Shown: positions 40,639 through 49,896, counted from the first letter of the stretch. The stretch: DNA of 64,000 bases from an uncultured Collinsella sp. (GCA_958369225.1 CATXID010000001.1:1-64000); one strand, 5' to 3'. The notes: generated by a model from the letters alone, not told the origin. Program-made: numbers and translations.

Positions 40639-43539
40639 ATGACCCAGCCCTTGCCCTGGGAAAAGAACGCCGCGGTACCCGTGCCGCCCGCGCCGGAACC
40701 CGTGCCGCTCGATGCGTACACCGCCCCCGCCGCGCCGGAACCCGAGCTCGTTCCGCTCGACATCTACGACGCTCCCGCGCCGACACCCAAGCCCGCCAAG
40801 CCGCTCGTCGATATCGATAGCCTGAACCCCGCCCAGCGCGAGGCGGTCCTGACCACTGAGGGCCCACTGCTGGTCCTTGCCGGCGCTGGTTCGGGCAAGA
40901 CCCGCGTCTTGACCTTCCGCATCGCCCATATGCTTGGCGACCTGGGTGTTAAGCCTTGGCAGGTCTTGGCCATCACGTTTACCAACAAGGCCGCGGCCGA
41001 GATGCGCGAGCGTCTGGCAGCGCTCATCCCCAGTGGCACCCGTGGCATGTGGGTGTGCACCTTCCATGCCATGTGCGTGCGCATGCTGCGCGAGGACGCC
41101 GACCTGCTGGGCTACACCGGTCAGTTCACCATCTACGACGACGATGACTCAAAGCGCATGGTGCGTGACATTATGCAGGCGCTCGGCATCGAGCAAAAGC
41201 AGTTCCCCATCAACATGATCCGCAGCAAGATCAGCTCGGCTAAAAACGCCATGATCGGGCCCGAGGACATGCTCAAATCCGCCGACAGCCCCAATGACAA
41301 AAAGGCCGCGCAGGTCTACCTGGAGCTGGAGCGCCGCCTGCGCGCCGCCAATGCGATGGACTTCGACGACCTGCTCGTGCGCGCGCTCGAGTTGCTTCGC
41401 ACCCGCCCCGAGGTGCTCGAAAAGTACCAGGAGCGCTTCCGCTACATTAGCGTCGACGAGTATCAGGACACCAACCACGTCCAGTACGAGATTGCCAACC
41501 TGCTGGCCGCTAAGTACCAAAACCTCATGGTCGTGGGCGACGATGACCAGTCCATTTACAGCTGGCGTGGCGCCGACATCACCAATATCCTGGACTTTGA
41601 GAAGGACTTTAAAGACTGCAAGACCGTTAAGCTGGAGCAGAACTACCGCTCTACGGGCCATATCCTGAGCGCCGCCAACGCCGTGGTGCGCCACAACTCG
41701 CAGCGCAAGGACAAGCGCCTGTTTACGGCCGAGGGCGACGGCGAGAAGATCCAGGCCTTCCAGGCGAGCGATGAGCGCGACGAGGGTCGCTGGATTGCCG
41801 GCGAGATCGAGAAGCTGCATGCCAAGGGCACGAGTTACGACGACATCGCCGTGTTCTACCGCACCAACGCCCAGTCGCGCATTCTCGAAGATATGTTCCT
41901 GCGCGCGGGCGTGCCCTACAAGATCGTGGGCGGCACGCGATTCTTCGACCGCGCCGAGATCCGCGACGTCATGGCCTACCTCAAGATGATCGTGAACCCG
42001 GCCGACGAGATGAGCGTCAAGCGCGTCATCAACACGCCGCGTCGTGGCATCGGCTCCACCTCGATCCAAAAGATCGAGCAGCTGGCACGCGACAACCGTT
42101 GCTCGTTCTTCCAGGCTTGTGAGATCGCGTGCGCTGAGACGGGCATGTTTAGCGCCAAGGTACGCAACGGCCTGTCGAGCTTTGTGGCGCTGGTGCGCGA
42201 GGGTCGCCGCATGGACGGCGAGCTCAAGGACGTTGTCGAGATGATCGTCGATAAGACGGGCCTTCTGCAGGCCTTCCGCGCCGAGGGCACCATGGAGTCC
42301 GAGAGTCGTGCCGAGAACATCCAGGAATTCCTGGGCGTCGCCGCCGAATTTGAGGAGACGCACGAGGATATCGAGGGTACGCTCGAGAGCTTGGAAGAGC
42401 TGCGCGCGGCTGGCGTTGCCGATGTACCGGCCGGAGCCGAGTCCGAGCCCGTCGTGGTGAGCGCGCCTGCGCCCGAACCGGGGCCGTCTGCCCCGGCATC
42501 CTCGTTTGAGGCACTCGTCGGCGCGCGCGATGCCGCAGGTTCCAATCCGCTCGATAGCTTGGCCGCCCCGGCGCTGTCTCCGCAGGATGCCCTGGCCGCC
42601 GCCATCGCGGGCAACGCGTATGCCGCGCCGACGGAGTTGCCGGCGGGCGCCGTGCATGCCGACGAGATCGAGCGCACCTACGGTCCGCTCACCTGCAAGG
42701 CGCTGCCGGCACTCATGGAGTGGCTGGCCCTGCGCTCCGACTTGGATTCCCTGGCCGGCGAAACGCATGCCATCACCATGATGACCATCCACTCCGCCAA
42801 GGGCCTGGAGTTCCCCGCGGTGTTCGTGGCCGGCATGGAGGAGGGTATCTTCCCGCACGTGCACGATTTTGGCGGCAGCGATGATCCGGGCAAGCTCGAG
42901 GAGGAGCGTCGCCTGGCCTACGTCGCTATCACACGCGCCCGTAAGCGCCTGTTCTTGACCTATGCGGCAACGCGTCGCACCTACGGCTCGACCTCTGCCA
43001 ACCCGCGTTCGCGCTTCCTCAACGAGATTCCGTTTGAGGATATCGAGTTTAGCGGCATCGGTTCTGCCGGTTTTGAGGGCACGGGCTGGGAGAAGCGCGG
43101 CGACCGTCACGGCACCTTTGGCTCGGGCATGGGCTCGGATATGTATGGCGGCAAGGTGTTTGGCTCGCATACGCGCTCGACCGGCGGTTCCGGTTCGCGC
43201 GGCGGATCGAGCTTTGACGATTTCTTTGGCGGCAGCAGCTACGGGACCGAGCGCCATCGTGGGGTTTCGCCCGATGCCGGCCGTGTTGCCTCGACCTTTG
43301 GCTCGGGCGCGCCGCGAGCCAAAAAGCCCTCGTCCAAGGTGTCCCCGACGGTGGAGCGCAAGGTCGATCGCGCCAGCGCATCGCAGGACTTTGCCGCGGG
43401 CGATACCGTGAGCCACAAAACCTTTGGCGCGGGTACCGTGATCTCGGTCGCCGGAGACATGATCGAGGTCCAATTCGAAAAGACCGGCCAGACCAAAAAG
43501 CTTATGAAGGGTTTTGCACCGATCGTCAAGCTGTCGTAA
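40639..43539 (+). CDS. pcrA: ATP-dependent DNA helicase PcrA/UvrD
   Basis: PcrA is a 3'-5' SF1 helicase in repair and replication restart. The 966-residue protein has the full set: Q motif LNPAQREAV, Walker A AGAGSGKT (81-88), TFTNKAA, DEYQDTN (motif II), GDDDQSIYSWRGA, QNYRST, MTIHSAKGLEF and VAITRARKRL. It has a Pro-rich 58-residue N-terminal extension, an extra Ala/Pro/Glu insert near 585-680 within subdomain 2B, and a C-terminal Tudor-like VSHKTFGAGTV domain as in Gram-positive PcrA. ATG 40639 follows GAGGAG. Confidence 0.95.
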   Translation: MTQPLPWEKNAAVPVPPAPEPVPLDAYTAPAAPEPELVPLDIYDAPAPTPKPAKPLVDIDSLNPAQREAVLTTEGPLLVLAGAGSGKTRVLTFRIAHMLGDLGVKPWQVLAITFTNKAAAEMRERLAALIPSGTRGMWVCTFHAMCVRMLREDADLLGYTGQFTIYDDDDSKRMVRDIMQALGIEQKQFPINMIRSKISSAKNAMIGPEDMLKSADSPNDKKAAQVYLELERRLRAANAMDFDDLLVRALELLRTRPEVLEKYQERFRYISVDEYQDTNHVQYEIANLLAAKYQNLMVVGDDDQSIYSWRGADITNILDFEKDFKDCKTVKLEQNYRSTGHILSAANAVVRHNSQRKDKRLFTAEGDGEKIQAFQASDERDEGRWIAGEIEKLHAKGTSYDDIAVFYRTNAQSRILEDMFLRAGVPYKIVGGTRFFDRAEIRDVMAYLKMIVNPADEMSVKRVINTPRRGIGSTSIQKIEQLARDNRCSFFQACEIACAETGMFSAKVRNGLSSFVALVREGRRMDGELKDVVEMIVDKTGLLQAFRAEGTMESESRAENIQEFLGVAAEFEETHEDIEGTLESLEELRAAGVADVPAGAESEPVVVSAPAPEPGPSAPASSFEALVGARDAAGSNPLDSLAAPALSPQDALAAAIAGNAYAAPTELPAGAVHADEIERTYGPLTCKALPALMEWLALRSDLDSLAGETHAITMMTIHSAKGLEFPAVFVAGMEEGIFPHVHDFGGSDDPGKLEEERRLAYVAITRARKRLFLTYAATRRTYGSTSANPRSRFLNEIPFEDIEFSGIGSAGFEGTGWEKRGDRHGTFGSGMGSDMYGGKVFGSHTRSTGGSGSRGGSSFDDFFGGSSYGTERHRGVSPDAGRVASTFGSGAPRAKKPSSKVSPTVERKVDRASASQDFAAGDTVSHKTFGAGTVISVAGDMIEVQFEKTGQTKKLMKGFAPIVKLS

Positions 43540-43546
43540 TCCCGGC

Positions 43547-43676
43547 GGACCTGGGCGGGCGTATGGGGCAACATCGCCTGCTCGGGCAGTCCTGCGCAAG
43601 ACGGAGGCCACATTAAGTGGCCTCCTTTGCGTGCGGAACTCGCGATCGATGTTGCCCCATACGCCCGCCCAGGTCC
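43547..43676 (+). terminator. Two-layer terminator downstream of pcrA
   Basis: A perfect 30-bp stem (43547-43576 with 43647-43676, starting GGACCTGGGCGGGCG) surrounds an inner hairpin GGAGGCCAC/GTGGCCTCC (43603-43625) followed by TTTG. The outer stem is the longest perfect inverted repeat in the window. Confidence 0.85.
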
Positions 43677-43761
43677 TTAGATAACGTTGCTTGCGAACGT
43701 CGCTCTGCTCGTTCGCTTTTTGATCTGGAGAGCCGGGTGGGCTGATAGATAGATACGAGTA

Positions 43762-43793
43762 GGGGCTCTCCCGTACATGGACGGGAGAGCCCC
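43762..43793. terminator. Terminator between pcrA and manA
   Basis: GGGGCTCTCCCGT and ACGGGAGAGCCCC form a perfect 13-bp stem between the convergent pcrA and manA genes. The manA stop is at 43821, so it is in place to end manA transcription; T-rich sequence is weak on both sides. Confidence 0.75.
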
Positions 43794-43820
43794 TTGTTGC
43801 GTTTGGGTTGTTGGTGCGAC

Positions 43821-44753
43821 CTAGAGATGCGAGATAATCAGTTCCATCTTGCCTTCAAGTTCGATCTGGTCCACGGTGCTCGGAGCCAGCAGGTGGCTTC
43901 CCTTGTGGACGGGGTCGCCGCAGATGGTGCCTTCGCCGTCGATGACCGACAGACACATGAAGGGCCAGCGCTGGTCGAGGGTCTTGCTACCGTTAACGCG
44001 CACGCGATCGACGGTGTAGCAGGGGCAAGACTCGAGCTCGGTCACGCCATCCACCTCGGGTGCGGTCACCGTGCCGTCGGTCGGAGCCTGAGCATCAAAG
44101 TTTATGCAGTCGAGGCTCTGCTCAATGTGCAGGGGACGCAGCTTGCCGTCGGTGCCGGGGCGGTCGTAATCGTACAGGCGATACGTCACGTCGCACGACT
44201 GCTGCGTTTCCAAAATGAGCGTGCCGGCTTTGATGGCGTGAACGGTACCGGAATCAATCTGGAAAAAGTCGCCCTTGTGGATCGGTACTACGTTGAGCAT
44301 GTCGTCCCAGCGGCCGTCCTTGATCATCTGTGCGGCCTCGGTGCGGTCTTTAGCACGCTGGCCGACGATGATCGTGGCACCGGGTTCGCAATCCAGCACG
44401 TACCAGCACTCGGTTTTACCCAGGCTGCCGTTCTCGTGCTTGGCGGCGTACTCGTCGTTGGGATGAATCTGGATCGAAAGGTCGTCCTTGGCGTCCAGAA
44501 TCTTAATGAGCAGCGGGAACTCCTTGCCCTCGCAATTGCCAAAAAGCTCACGGTGCTCGGCCCACAGCCACGACAGCGTGTGGCCGGCGTACGGTCCCTC
44601 AGCAATCTGGCAGTCGCCGTTGGGATGGGCCGAGATAGCCCAGAACTCACCGATGGGACCTTCGGGAATGTCGTAACCAAATACGGTTTCGAGCTGGCGG
44701 CCACCCCAGATCTTCTTGCGGAAGAACGGCGTCAGTTTAATCAAATCGGACAT
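43821..44753 (-). CDS. manA: Class I mannose-6-phosphate isomerase
   Basis: ManA interconverts mannose 6-phosphate and fructose 6-phosphate. The 310-residue, short type I (Firmicutes-like) enzyme has the zinc-site pattern LSIQIHPND, LGKTECWYVL, GTVHAIKAGTLILE and the QQSCDVTYRLYDY strand. ATG 44753 is chosen because GGAGGT lies six bases upstream; the earlier ATG two codons up touches the same GGAGGT. It lies downstream of a GntR regulator on the same strand, 74 bases away. Confidence 0.9.
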   Translation of the reverse strand: MSDLIKLTPFFRKKIWGGRQLETVFGYDIPEGPIGEFWAISAHPNGDCQIAEGPYAGHTLSWLWAEHRELFGNCEGKEFPLLIKILDAKDDLSIQIHPNDEYAAKHENGSLGKTECWYVLDCEPGATIIVGQRAKDRTEAAQMIKDGRWDDMLNVVPIHKGDFFQIDSGTVHAIKAGTLILETQQSCDVTYRLYDYDRPGTDGKLRPLHIEQSLDCINFDAQAPTDGTVTAPEVDGVTELESCPCYTVDRVRVNGSKTLDQRWPFMCLSVIDGEGTICGDPVHKGSHLLAPSTVDQIELEGKMELIISHL

Positions 44754-44827
44754 ATTCATACCTCCATTGTGTTGCGCGGGCGCTGCGCAAAGCAGCGCAA
44801 AACGAGCGCCCGCATGACTACGAAAAC

Positions 44828-45547
44828 CTACGCCAACGTTACATTGTGCAACTCAAAGCGGTCGCCAACGTTGCGCGAGGTCGAATACTCAAAGGCGGCA
44901 CCGCTGTCCAAAAAGCCAATCTGGGTGAGCTCGAGAAGGGGAGAGCCAGGTTTGGTGTCCAGACGCTCAGCTTCTTCCTCGGTTGCTGCCACGGCGCGAA
45001 TGGTACGGTGGAAGCTCGAAATCTTCAGCCCGCATTGCTCGCGGATGAAGCGGTAGAGCGATCCGTACAGGTCCTTCTTTTTAAGGCCCGGAATCAGCTC
45101 GAGGGGCATGTAGGTGTACTCGATAACGATGGGCTTCTCATCGGCCTGACGCACGCGCACGACGTGATAGGCAAAGTCATCCTCGGCAATTCCCAGCTGG
45201 GCTGCGATGTCCGCTGGTGGATTAACAATCGAGAAATCGTAGACCACCGAGGTCACCTTCTCCCCGCGGTGCTCATACGAAAAACCCTGGGCACGGTCGT
45301 TTTTGCCCTGGAAAAACGCCTGGCCGGGAAGTCCCGCCGTGTCCTTAACGTAGGTACCCGATCCACGACGGCTGGTAATGAGACCTTCCTCGGTGATTTG
45401 CTCGATAGCTCGTTTGACGGTGATTTTGGAAACGCTATAGAGCTCGCAGAACTCAACGACGGTGGGAAGCTTGTCGCCCGGTTTAAGAGCGCCATCCTCG
45501 ATGCTTCGGCGAATATCTGCAGCTATCGCCTCGTATTTGGGAATCAA
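44828..45547 (-). CDS. GntR/HutC-family transcriptional regulator
   Basis: The 239-residue regulator has an N-terminal GntR winged helix (1-70: YEAIAADIRRSIEDGAL, LYSVSKITVKRAIEQITEEG, RRGSGTYV) and a C-terminal UTRA domain (about 85-235) that binds a sugar or amino-sugar effector. It is likely to control manA and perhaps the divergent glucokinase. It starts at TTG 45547, with AAAGGAGG upstream. TATACT on the minus strand at 45584-45589, within AT-rich TTGACTATACTT, marks the probable promoter. Confidence 0.88.
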   Translation of the reverse strand: MIPKYEAIAADIRRSIEDGALKPGDKLPTVVEFCELYSVSKITVKRAIEQITEEGLITSRRGSGTYVKDTAGLPGQAFFQGKNDRAQGFSYEHRGEKVTSVVYDFSIVNPPADIAAQLGIAEDDFAYHVVRVRQADEKPIVIEYTYMPLELIPGLKKKDLYGSLYRFIREQCGLKISSFHRTIRAVAATEEEAERLDTKPGSPLLELTQIGFLDSGAAFEYSTSRNVGDRFELHNVTLA

Positions 45548-45884
45548 GGAACCTCCTTTCCAACTTGATTGAGAATAAAAGAAAGTATAGTCAACGCCTA
45601 AGTATCTCTATTGAGTTATTGAAAAGTTCGAGAACGATAAAATCAAAAGACGCCCCGCTTGTAAAATCAGAGCGTTTTAGATGATAAACATCTGAGTAGT
45701 GTCGTGTTGAGAAATGATCGGTCCGAGGACGGGACCGAACCGATATGGCGGCCAGCGAACCGAATCTCGTACTCTGCGTTTTCCCAGATAAAACCTGCCA
45801 AAACAAACCTGTCCCTTTTTGGTAGGTTTTTGCCTTGGGAGCGGTACCATACAGGCAATGTTTAAACGAGAAAGGTGGGCTCCC
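45548..45884. other. Intergenic region between gntR and glucokinase
   Basis: These 337 bases are AT-rich near the gntR start and hold a probable gntR promoter, the element at 45790-45830 and the glucokinase promoter region (TACCAT at about 45845). No gene is supported. Confidence 0.5.
45790..45830. repeat. GGGACAGG-core palindrome before glucokinase
   Basis: AAAACCTGCCAAAA (45790-45803) pairs with TTTTTGGTAGGTTTT (45816-45830), with one mismatch. The minus-strand loop contains GGGACAGGTTTG, the same core as at 6235-6275. It could be a terminator for upstream transcription because T's follow both arms. Confidence 0.7.
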
Positions 45885-46838
45885 ATGGAACCTAAGCAGT
45901 ACTACATCGGCATTGACGTCGGCGGCACTTCGGTTAAGGAGGGCCTGTTCGACGAAGACGGTAACCTGCTTGCCAAGGCCAGCGTGCCTACGCCTCCCAT
46001 CGTTGACGCTGCGGGCTTTGCCGCGGTGACCGAGGCTATCGACCAGGTGGTCGCCAAGGCGCAGATTCCGCGTGCCTTTGTGGCAGGCATTGGCCTGGCC
46101 GTTCCGTGCCCCATCCCGGCATCGGGCGATGCCAAGGTCAAGGCCAACATTGCCATTAACCTGCCCGAGCTGAGGATCGCCATTCAAAAGCACTGCCCCG
46201 ACGCGGTCGTTAAGTACGAGAACGATGCCAACGCCGCTGCCATGGGCGAGGCCTGGCTCGGCTCCGCCAAGGGCGTACAGAACGTGGTGATGGTCACCAT
46301 TGGTACCGGCGTGGGCGGCGGCGTTATCGTTAACGGCGACGTGGTGTCGGGCGTTGTGGGTGCTGGCGGCGAGATTGGCCACATGTGCCTGAACCCGGCT
46401 GAGGAGCGCACCTGCGGCTGTGGCGGTCATGGCCATCTGGAGCAGTATTCCAGCGCCACTGGCGTGGTGAGCAACTACCTTGCTGAGTGCAAGAAAGCGG
46501 GCGTCGAGCCCATCGAGCTCACCGGGCCTTCTGATTCCAAGGACGTGTTCCAGGCCTGCCGCGAGGGTGACGAGCTCGCGTTAGCAGCTGCCGATACCAT
46601 GGCCGACTATCTCGGCCGTGCCCTGGCGCTTATTGCCAACGTGGTTGATCCCGAGATGTTCCTGATCGGTGGCGGCGCGTCCGCTTCGGCCGATGTCTAC
46701 CTCGACGCAGTTCGCGAGCACTTCCAGCGCTACGCGCTCTCCGCCTCGCGCGAGACGCCCATCAAGGTCGCTTCGCTCGGCAACGACGCCGGCATCATCG
46801 GCGCCGCCTACGTAGCCCTGCGCGCCGCCGGTAAATAG
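45885..46838 (+). CDS. ROK-family glucokinase
   Basis: The 317-residue protein is a ROK kinase: GIDVGGTSVKEGLF (phosphate 1), ENDANAAAMGEAW, TIGTGVGGG and the zinc-binding CGCGGHGHLEQY. Most likely it phosphorylates glucose with ATP, but other hexoses or amino sugars are possible. ATG 45885 follows AAAGGTGGG. It is divergent from the GntR-manA pair, and together they fit a hexose pathway. Confidence 0.87.
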   Translation: MEPKQYYIGIDVGGTSVKEGLFDEDGNLLAKASVPTPPIVDAAGFAAVTEAIDQVVAKAQIPRAFVAGIGLAVPCPIPASGDAKVKANIAINLPELRIAIQKHCPDAVVKYENDANAAAMGEAWLGSAKGVQNVVMVTIGTGVGGGVIVNGDVVSGVVGAGGEIGHMCLNPAEERTCGCGGHGHLEQYSSATGVVSNYLAECKKAGVEPIELTGPSDSKDVFQACREGDELALAAADTMADYLGRALALIANVVDPEMFLIGGGASASADVYLDAVREHFQRYALSASRETPIKVASLGNDAGIIGAAYVALRAAGK

Positions 46839-46846
46839 CTGGTACA

Positions 46847-46902
46847 AGGGGGTCAGGTTACTTTGCACCAACACGGTGCAAAAGGGACAGTCTTGGTCCC
46901 CA
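46847..46902. repeat. GGGGTCAGG/GGGACAG-type element after glucokinase
   Basis: CTTTGCACC and GGTGCAAAAG pair around AACAC, between GGGGTCAGGTTA and AAAGGGACAGTCTTGGTCCCC. It resembles 40439-40494 in the TTTGCACCAAC-GGTGCA part. Confidence 0.6.
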
Positions 46903-47004
46903 TGCCTGCCCCAAAATATGCTGTGGCCCTTCCGTCTGCGAAGGCTCGGCATCGGCGTGCTACCATAGCTACGTCTAAGTACACATATCAAGTGGAGGAT
47001 ATCC

Positions 47005-47928
47005 ATGGCAAACGTTCTTGTCTTTGGTCACCAGAACCCCGATAACGACGCCATCATGAGCGCCGTCGTCCTGTCCCAGCTGCTCAACCAGGTTGAGTAT
47101 GCCGGCAACACCTACGAGGCCTGCGCCCTTGGTCAGCTTCCGGCAGAGTCCGCCAAGCTGCTCGCCGACGCCGGCATTGCCGAGCCCCGCGTGATCGATT
47201 CCGTCGAGGCCGGTCAGCTCGTCGTCCTCACCGACCACAACGAGTCTGCCCAGTCCGTCGCCGGCCTTAAGGACGCCACGGTCTTTGGCGTCGTCGATCA
47301 TCACCGCATCGGCGACTTCGAGACCGCCGGCCCGCTGCACTACATCTGCCTGCCCTGGGGCTCCAGCTGCACCATCGTCACCAAGCTCGCCGGCGTGCTC
47401 GGCGTTGAGCTTTCCGACGTCCAGGCCAAGCTGCTGCTCTCGGCCATGATGACCGACACGCTCATGCTCAAGAGCCCCACCACCACCGATGTCGACCGCG
47501 CCGTCGCCGCCAAGCTCGGCGAGCAGGTGGGCGTCGACCCGGTCAAGTTTGGCATGGAGGTCTTCCTCACCCGTCCGTCCGGCTCCTTCACCGCAGCCGA
47601 GATGGTCGGCAACGACATCAAGATGTTCGAGCCCGCCGGCAAGAAGCTGCTCATCGGCCAGTACGAGACCGTCGACAAGAGCCGCGCGCTCGGCATGATC
47701 GACGAGATTCGCGAGGCCATGCGCGCCTACGCCGCCGAGAAGGGTGCTGACGGCATTGTCCTGTGCATCACCGACATCATGGAGGAGGGCTCGCAGGTCC
47801 TGCTCGAGGGCGAGACCGAGGCCGCTCAGAAGGGCCTGGGCATTGCCGACGAGCACGACGGCGTCTGGATGCCGGGTGTCCTCTCCCGTAAGAAGCAGGT
47901 CGCTGCCCCCATCATGGCCGCCTGCTAG
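47005..47928 (+). CDS. ppaC: Manganese-dependent inorganic pyrophosphatase
   Basis: Family II pyrophosphatase hydrolyses PPi and so pulls biosynthesis, for example HisG and HisE products. The 307-residue DHH protein has FGHQNPDNDAI (7-17), LTDHNE, VVDHHRIGDF and GSSCTIVT, then the DHHA2 domain. ATG 47005 follows GGAGGATATCC. A terminator follows. Confidence 0.96.
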   Translation: MANVLVFGHQNPDNDAIMSAVVLSQLLNQVEYAGNTYEACALGQLPAESAKLLADAGIAEPRVIDSVEAGQLVVLTDHNESAQSVAGLKDATVFGVVDHHRIGDFETAGPLHYICLPWGSSCTIVTKLAGVLGVELSDVQAKLLLSAMMTDTLMLKSPTTTDVDRAVAAKLGEQVGVDPVKFGMEVFLTRPSGSFTAAEMVGNDIKMFEPAGKKLLIGQYETVDKSRALGMIDEIREAMRAYAAEKGADGIVLCITDIMEEGSQVLLEGETEAAQKGLGIADEHDGVWMPGVLSRKKQVAAPIMAAC

Positions 47929-47947
47929 GTTTAGTTGACCAAACGCC

Positions 47948-47988
47948 ACGACCGGATCGCGGACGCCCCGCGCTCCGGTCGTTTTTTT
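47948..47988 (+). terminator. Terminator of ppaC
   Basis: ACGACCGGA (47948-47956) and TCCGGTCGT (47974-47982) form a 9-bp stem followed by seven T's. Confidence 0.9.
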
Positions 47989-48127
47989 GTGCACGGCGCC
48001 GCATCGTCTCTTGGACAGGCGTGCCCGTGCCGTTGAGCAAATAATGTTCAACCTGTGGTTCCGCTTTTCGGCCGCGCCTGCGCGCTTGTCGTGCAGGGTA
48101 GGCTAGATGCAAGCGTAATACGTTAGA

Positions 48128-48163
48128 GCGCGGCGCCGCCACTTGGGCGGGCCGTGCTTTTTT
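48128..48163 (+). terminator. Terminator hairpin in the nhaA leader
   Basis: GCGCGGC (48128-48134) pairs with GCCGTGC (48151-48157), then CCGCC with GGCGG inside, followed by six T's. It is 34 bases before the nhaA start, well past the ppaC terminator, so it could be an attenuator or end a small RNA. Confidence 0.6.
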
Positions 48164-48196
48164 AAGACGGGAGCCATCCCGTGAAAGGAGCCGCCC

Positions 48197-49555
48197 ATGG
48201 CAGCAACTGAGCAGCTGTTCAACGTTCGTGAGCGCAAACGCTTTGAGCGTCACGATATCTGGGAGCGCATCGCCGAGAACGGCACGATTTCCGCCGCCGT
48301 CATGGTCTTCGCCGCCATCGCCGCCGTCATTTGCGCCAATACCGATGCCTACGAGGCCATCCATCACTTTTTGGAGACCCCGCTGTATGTGGGTCTTGGC
48401 AACCTTACGGCCGGTCTCACCGTTGAGCTTTTCGTCAACGACTTCCTCATGGCGATTTTCTTTTTGCTGGTGGGCATCGAGCTTAAGTACGAGATGACGG
48501 TCGGCGAGCTCAAGAATCCGCGTCAGGCCATGCTTCCCATGCTGGCGGCCGTGGGCGGCGTCGTCGTTCCCGCCTGCATCTACCTGATCTTTAACCATGC
48601 CGGCGCGCACAACGGTTGGGCCATCCCCATGGCAACCGATATTGCCTTTGCGCTGGGCGTGCTATCGCTTTTGGGCAACCGCGTGCCCAACGGCGTGCGC
48701 GTGTTCTTCTCGACGCTCGCCATCGCCGACGACCTTATCTCCATCGCCGCCATCGCCATCTTCTACGGGCAGAGCCCCAATCCGTTTTGGTTGGGCGCCG
48801 CCGCGCTTGTGACCTGCGCGCTCGTGTGGCTCAACAAGACGCAGCATTACCGCCTTGCCCCGTATTCGGTACTGGGTCTGCTGTTGTGGTTCTGCATGTT
48901 CAAGAGCGGCGTGCACGCTACGCTCGCCGGCGTCATCCTGGCCTTTACCATTCCGGCCAAGTGCGGCGTCAAGCTCGATAGCCTCACCGATTGGCTGGGC
49001 GAGTGCCTGCCACTGCTCGATGACCGCTACGACGACGAGGCACACATCTTGGGCCAGCATGACTTTACCGTCTCGACCACCAGGGTCGAGCGCGTCATGC
49101 ACCGCGTGACCCCGCCGCTCATCCGCATGGAGCGTCTGATCTCCACGCCGGTCAACTTTGTGATCCTGCCGATCTTTGCGTTCGTGAACGCACAGGTTCG
49201 CCTGGTGGGCGTGGATATGAGCACGTTGCTCACCGACCCGGTGACACTCGGCGTGTACTTTGGCATGCTGCTGGGCAAGCCGATCGGCATCTTTGGCATG
49301 ACGTTCGCCTTGGTCAAGTTCAAGGCCTGCGAGCTGCCGCGCAACGTCAACTGGCACATGATCGCCGGTGTGGGCATTCTGGGCGGCATCGGCTTTACGA
49401 TGTCGATCCTTATCAGCGGCCTCGCTTTCCCGACGGCCCAGTTCGAGGTCCTGGCTGCCAAGGCCGCCATCCTTGCCGGTTCGGTCACCGCTGCCGTGCT
49501 CGGCATGATCTACATGAGCGTGGTCTGCAAGCACCCCGCGTCCAAAGACGAGTAA
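48197..49555 (+). CDS. nhaA: Na+/H+ antiporter NhaA
   Basis: NhaA exchanges Na+ (or Li+) for H+ and helps pH and salt balance. The 452-residue membrane protein has twelve predicted segments. Catalytic D178-D179 lie in LAIADDL, with D148 in MATDIAFALGVL. The C-terminal segments VGILGGIGFTMSILISGLAF are typical. It is longer than the E. coli protein (388) because of a hydrophilic insert near 270-310. ATG 48197 follows GAAAGGAGCC. Confidence 0.94.
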   Translation: MAATEQLFNVRERKRFERHDIWERIAENGTISAAVMVFAAIAAVICANTDAYEAIHHFLETPLYVGLGNLTAGLTVELFVNDFLMAIFFLLVGIELKYEMTVGELKNPRQAMLPMLAAVGGVVVPACIYLIFNHAGAHNGWAIPMATDIAFALGVLSLLGNRVPNGVRVFFSTLAIADDLISIAAIAIFYGQSPNPFWLGAAALVTCALVWLNKTQHYRLAPYSVLGLLLWFCMFKSGVHATLAGVILAFTIPAKCGVKLDSLTDWLGECLPLLDDRYDDEAHILGQHDFTVSTTRVERVMHRVTPPLIRMERLISTPVNFVILPIFAFVNAQVRLVGVDMSTLLTDPVTLGVYFGMLLGKPIGIFGMTFALVKFKACELPRNVNWHMIAGVGILGGIGFTMSILISGLAFPTAQFEVLAAKAAILAGSVTAAVLGMIYMSVVCKHPASKDE

Positions 49556-49572
49556 AAGCACATACAAGTTTG

Positions 49573-49610
49573 AAAACGCCGCCTGTGAACATCATCACAA
49601 GCGGCGTTTT
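49573..49610. terminator. Terminator of nhaA
   Basis: AAAACGCCGC (49573-49582) and GCGGCGTTTT (49601-49610) form a 10-bp stem with a GTG/CAC inner pair, shared with the convergent small gene. Confidence 0.88.
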
Positions 49611-49640
49611 AGTCATTGGGGACGTTCTTAAATGACTAGG
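49611..49640. repeat. GGGGACGTTCTTAA-core palindrome
   Basis: AGTCATT (49611-49617) and AATGACT pair around GGGGACGTTCTTA. It follows the nhaA terminator directly and overlaps no gene; its inverted relative lies at 9215-9253. Confidence 0.8.
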
Positions 49641-49641
49641 T

Positions 49642-49896
49642 TTATTCCACGGTGCCGTAGACGGCGCCCCAGCCGTGGGCGGCCAAGGCGGAGTTGAGCT
49701 GGTCGCAAAGCGATTGGCGGTCGTAGTAGCCGGGCGGCAAAAGGTTCACGATTTCCATGAGGTCGGGCGCGAGGTCCAAGATCTCGGCCTGCACGATGAG
49801 ATCCAGGCGGTCGATGGCGTGGCGGTCGTAAAACAGCCCATCGACCAGGCGCTGCAGGTCGCCGAATTCCTCGGCCTGGAACGATCCGTACTCCAT
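49642..49896 (-). CDS. Small acidic protein of unknown function
   Basis: The 84-residue protein starts at ATG 49896, right after AGGAGG. It reads as three helices: FQAEEFGDLQRLVDGLFYD, IDRLDLIVQAEILDLAPDLM, and a C-terminal stretch YYDRQSLCDQLNSALAAHG. No motif or membrane segment is visible. I do not recognise the family. The ATG 51 bases upstream has no ribosome binding site. Confidence 0.65.
   Translation of the reverse strand: MEYGSFQAEEFGDLQRLVDGLFYDRHAIDRLDLIVQAEILDLAPDLMEIVNLLPPGYYDRQSLCDQLNSALAAHGWGAVYGTVE

Noticed and set aside
41149..43611. An 820-codon minus-strand frame
   Set aside because: Antisense to pcrA, low-complexity and without family motifs.
43794..45056. A 420-codon plus-strand frame
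   Set aside because: Antisense to manA and the GntR regulator, whose motifs and ribosome binding sites are clear.
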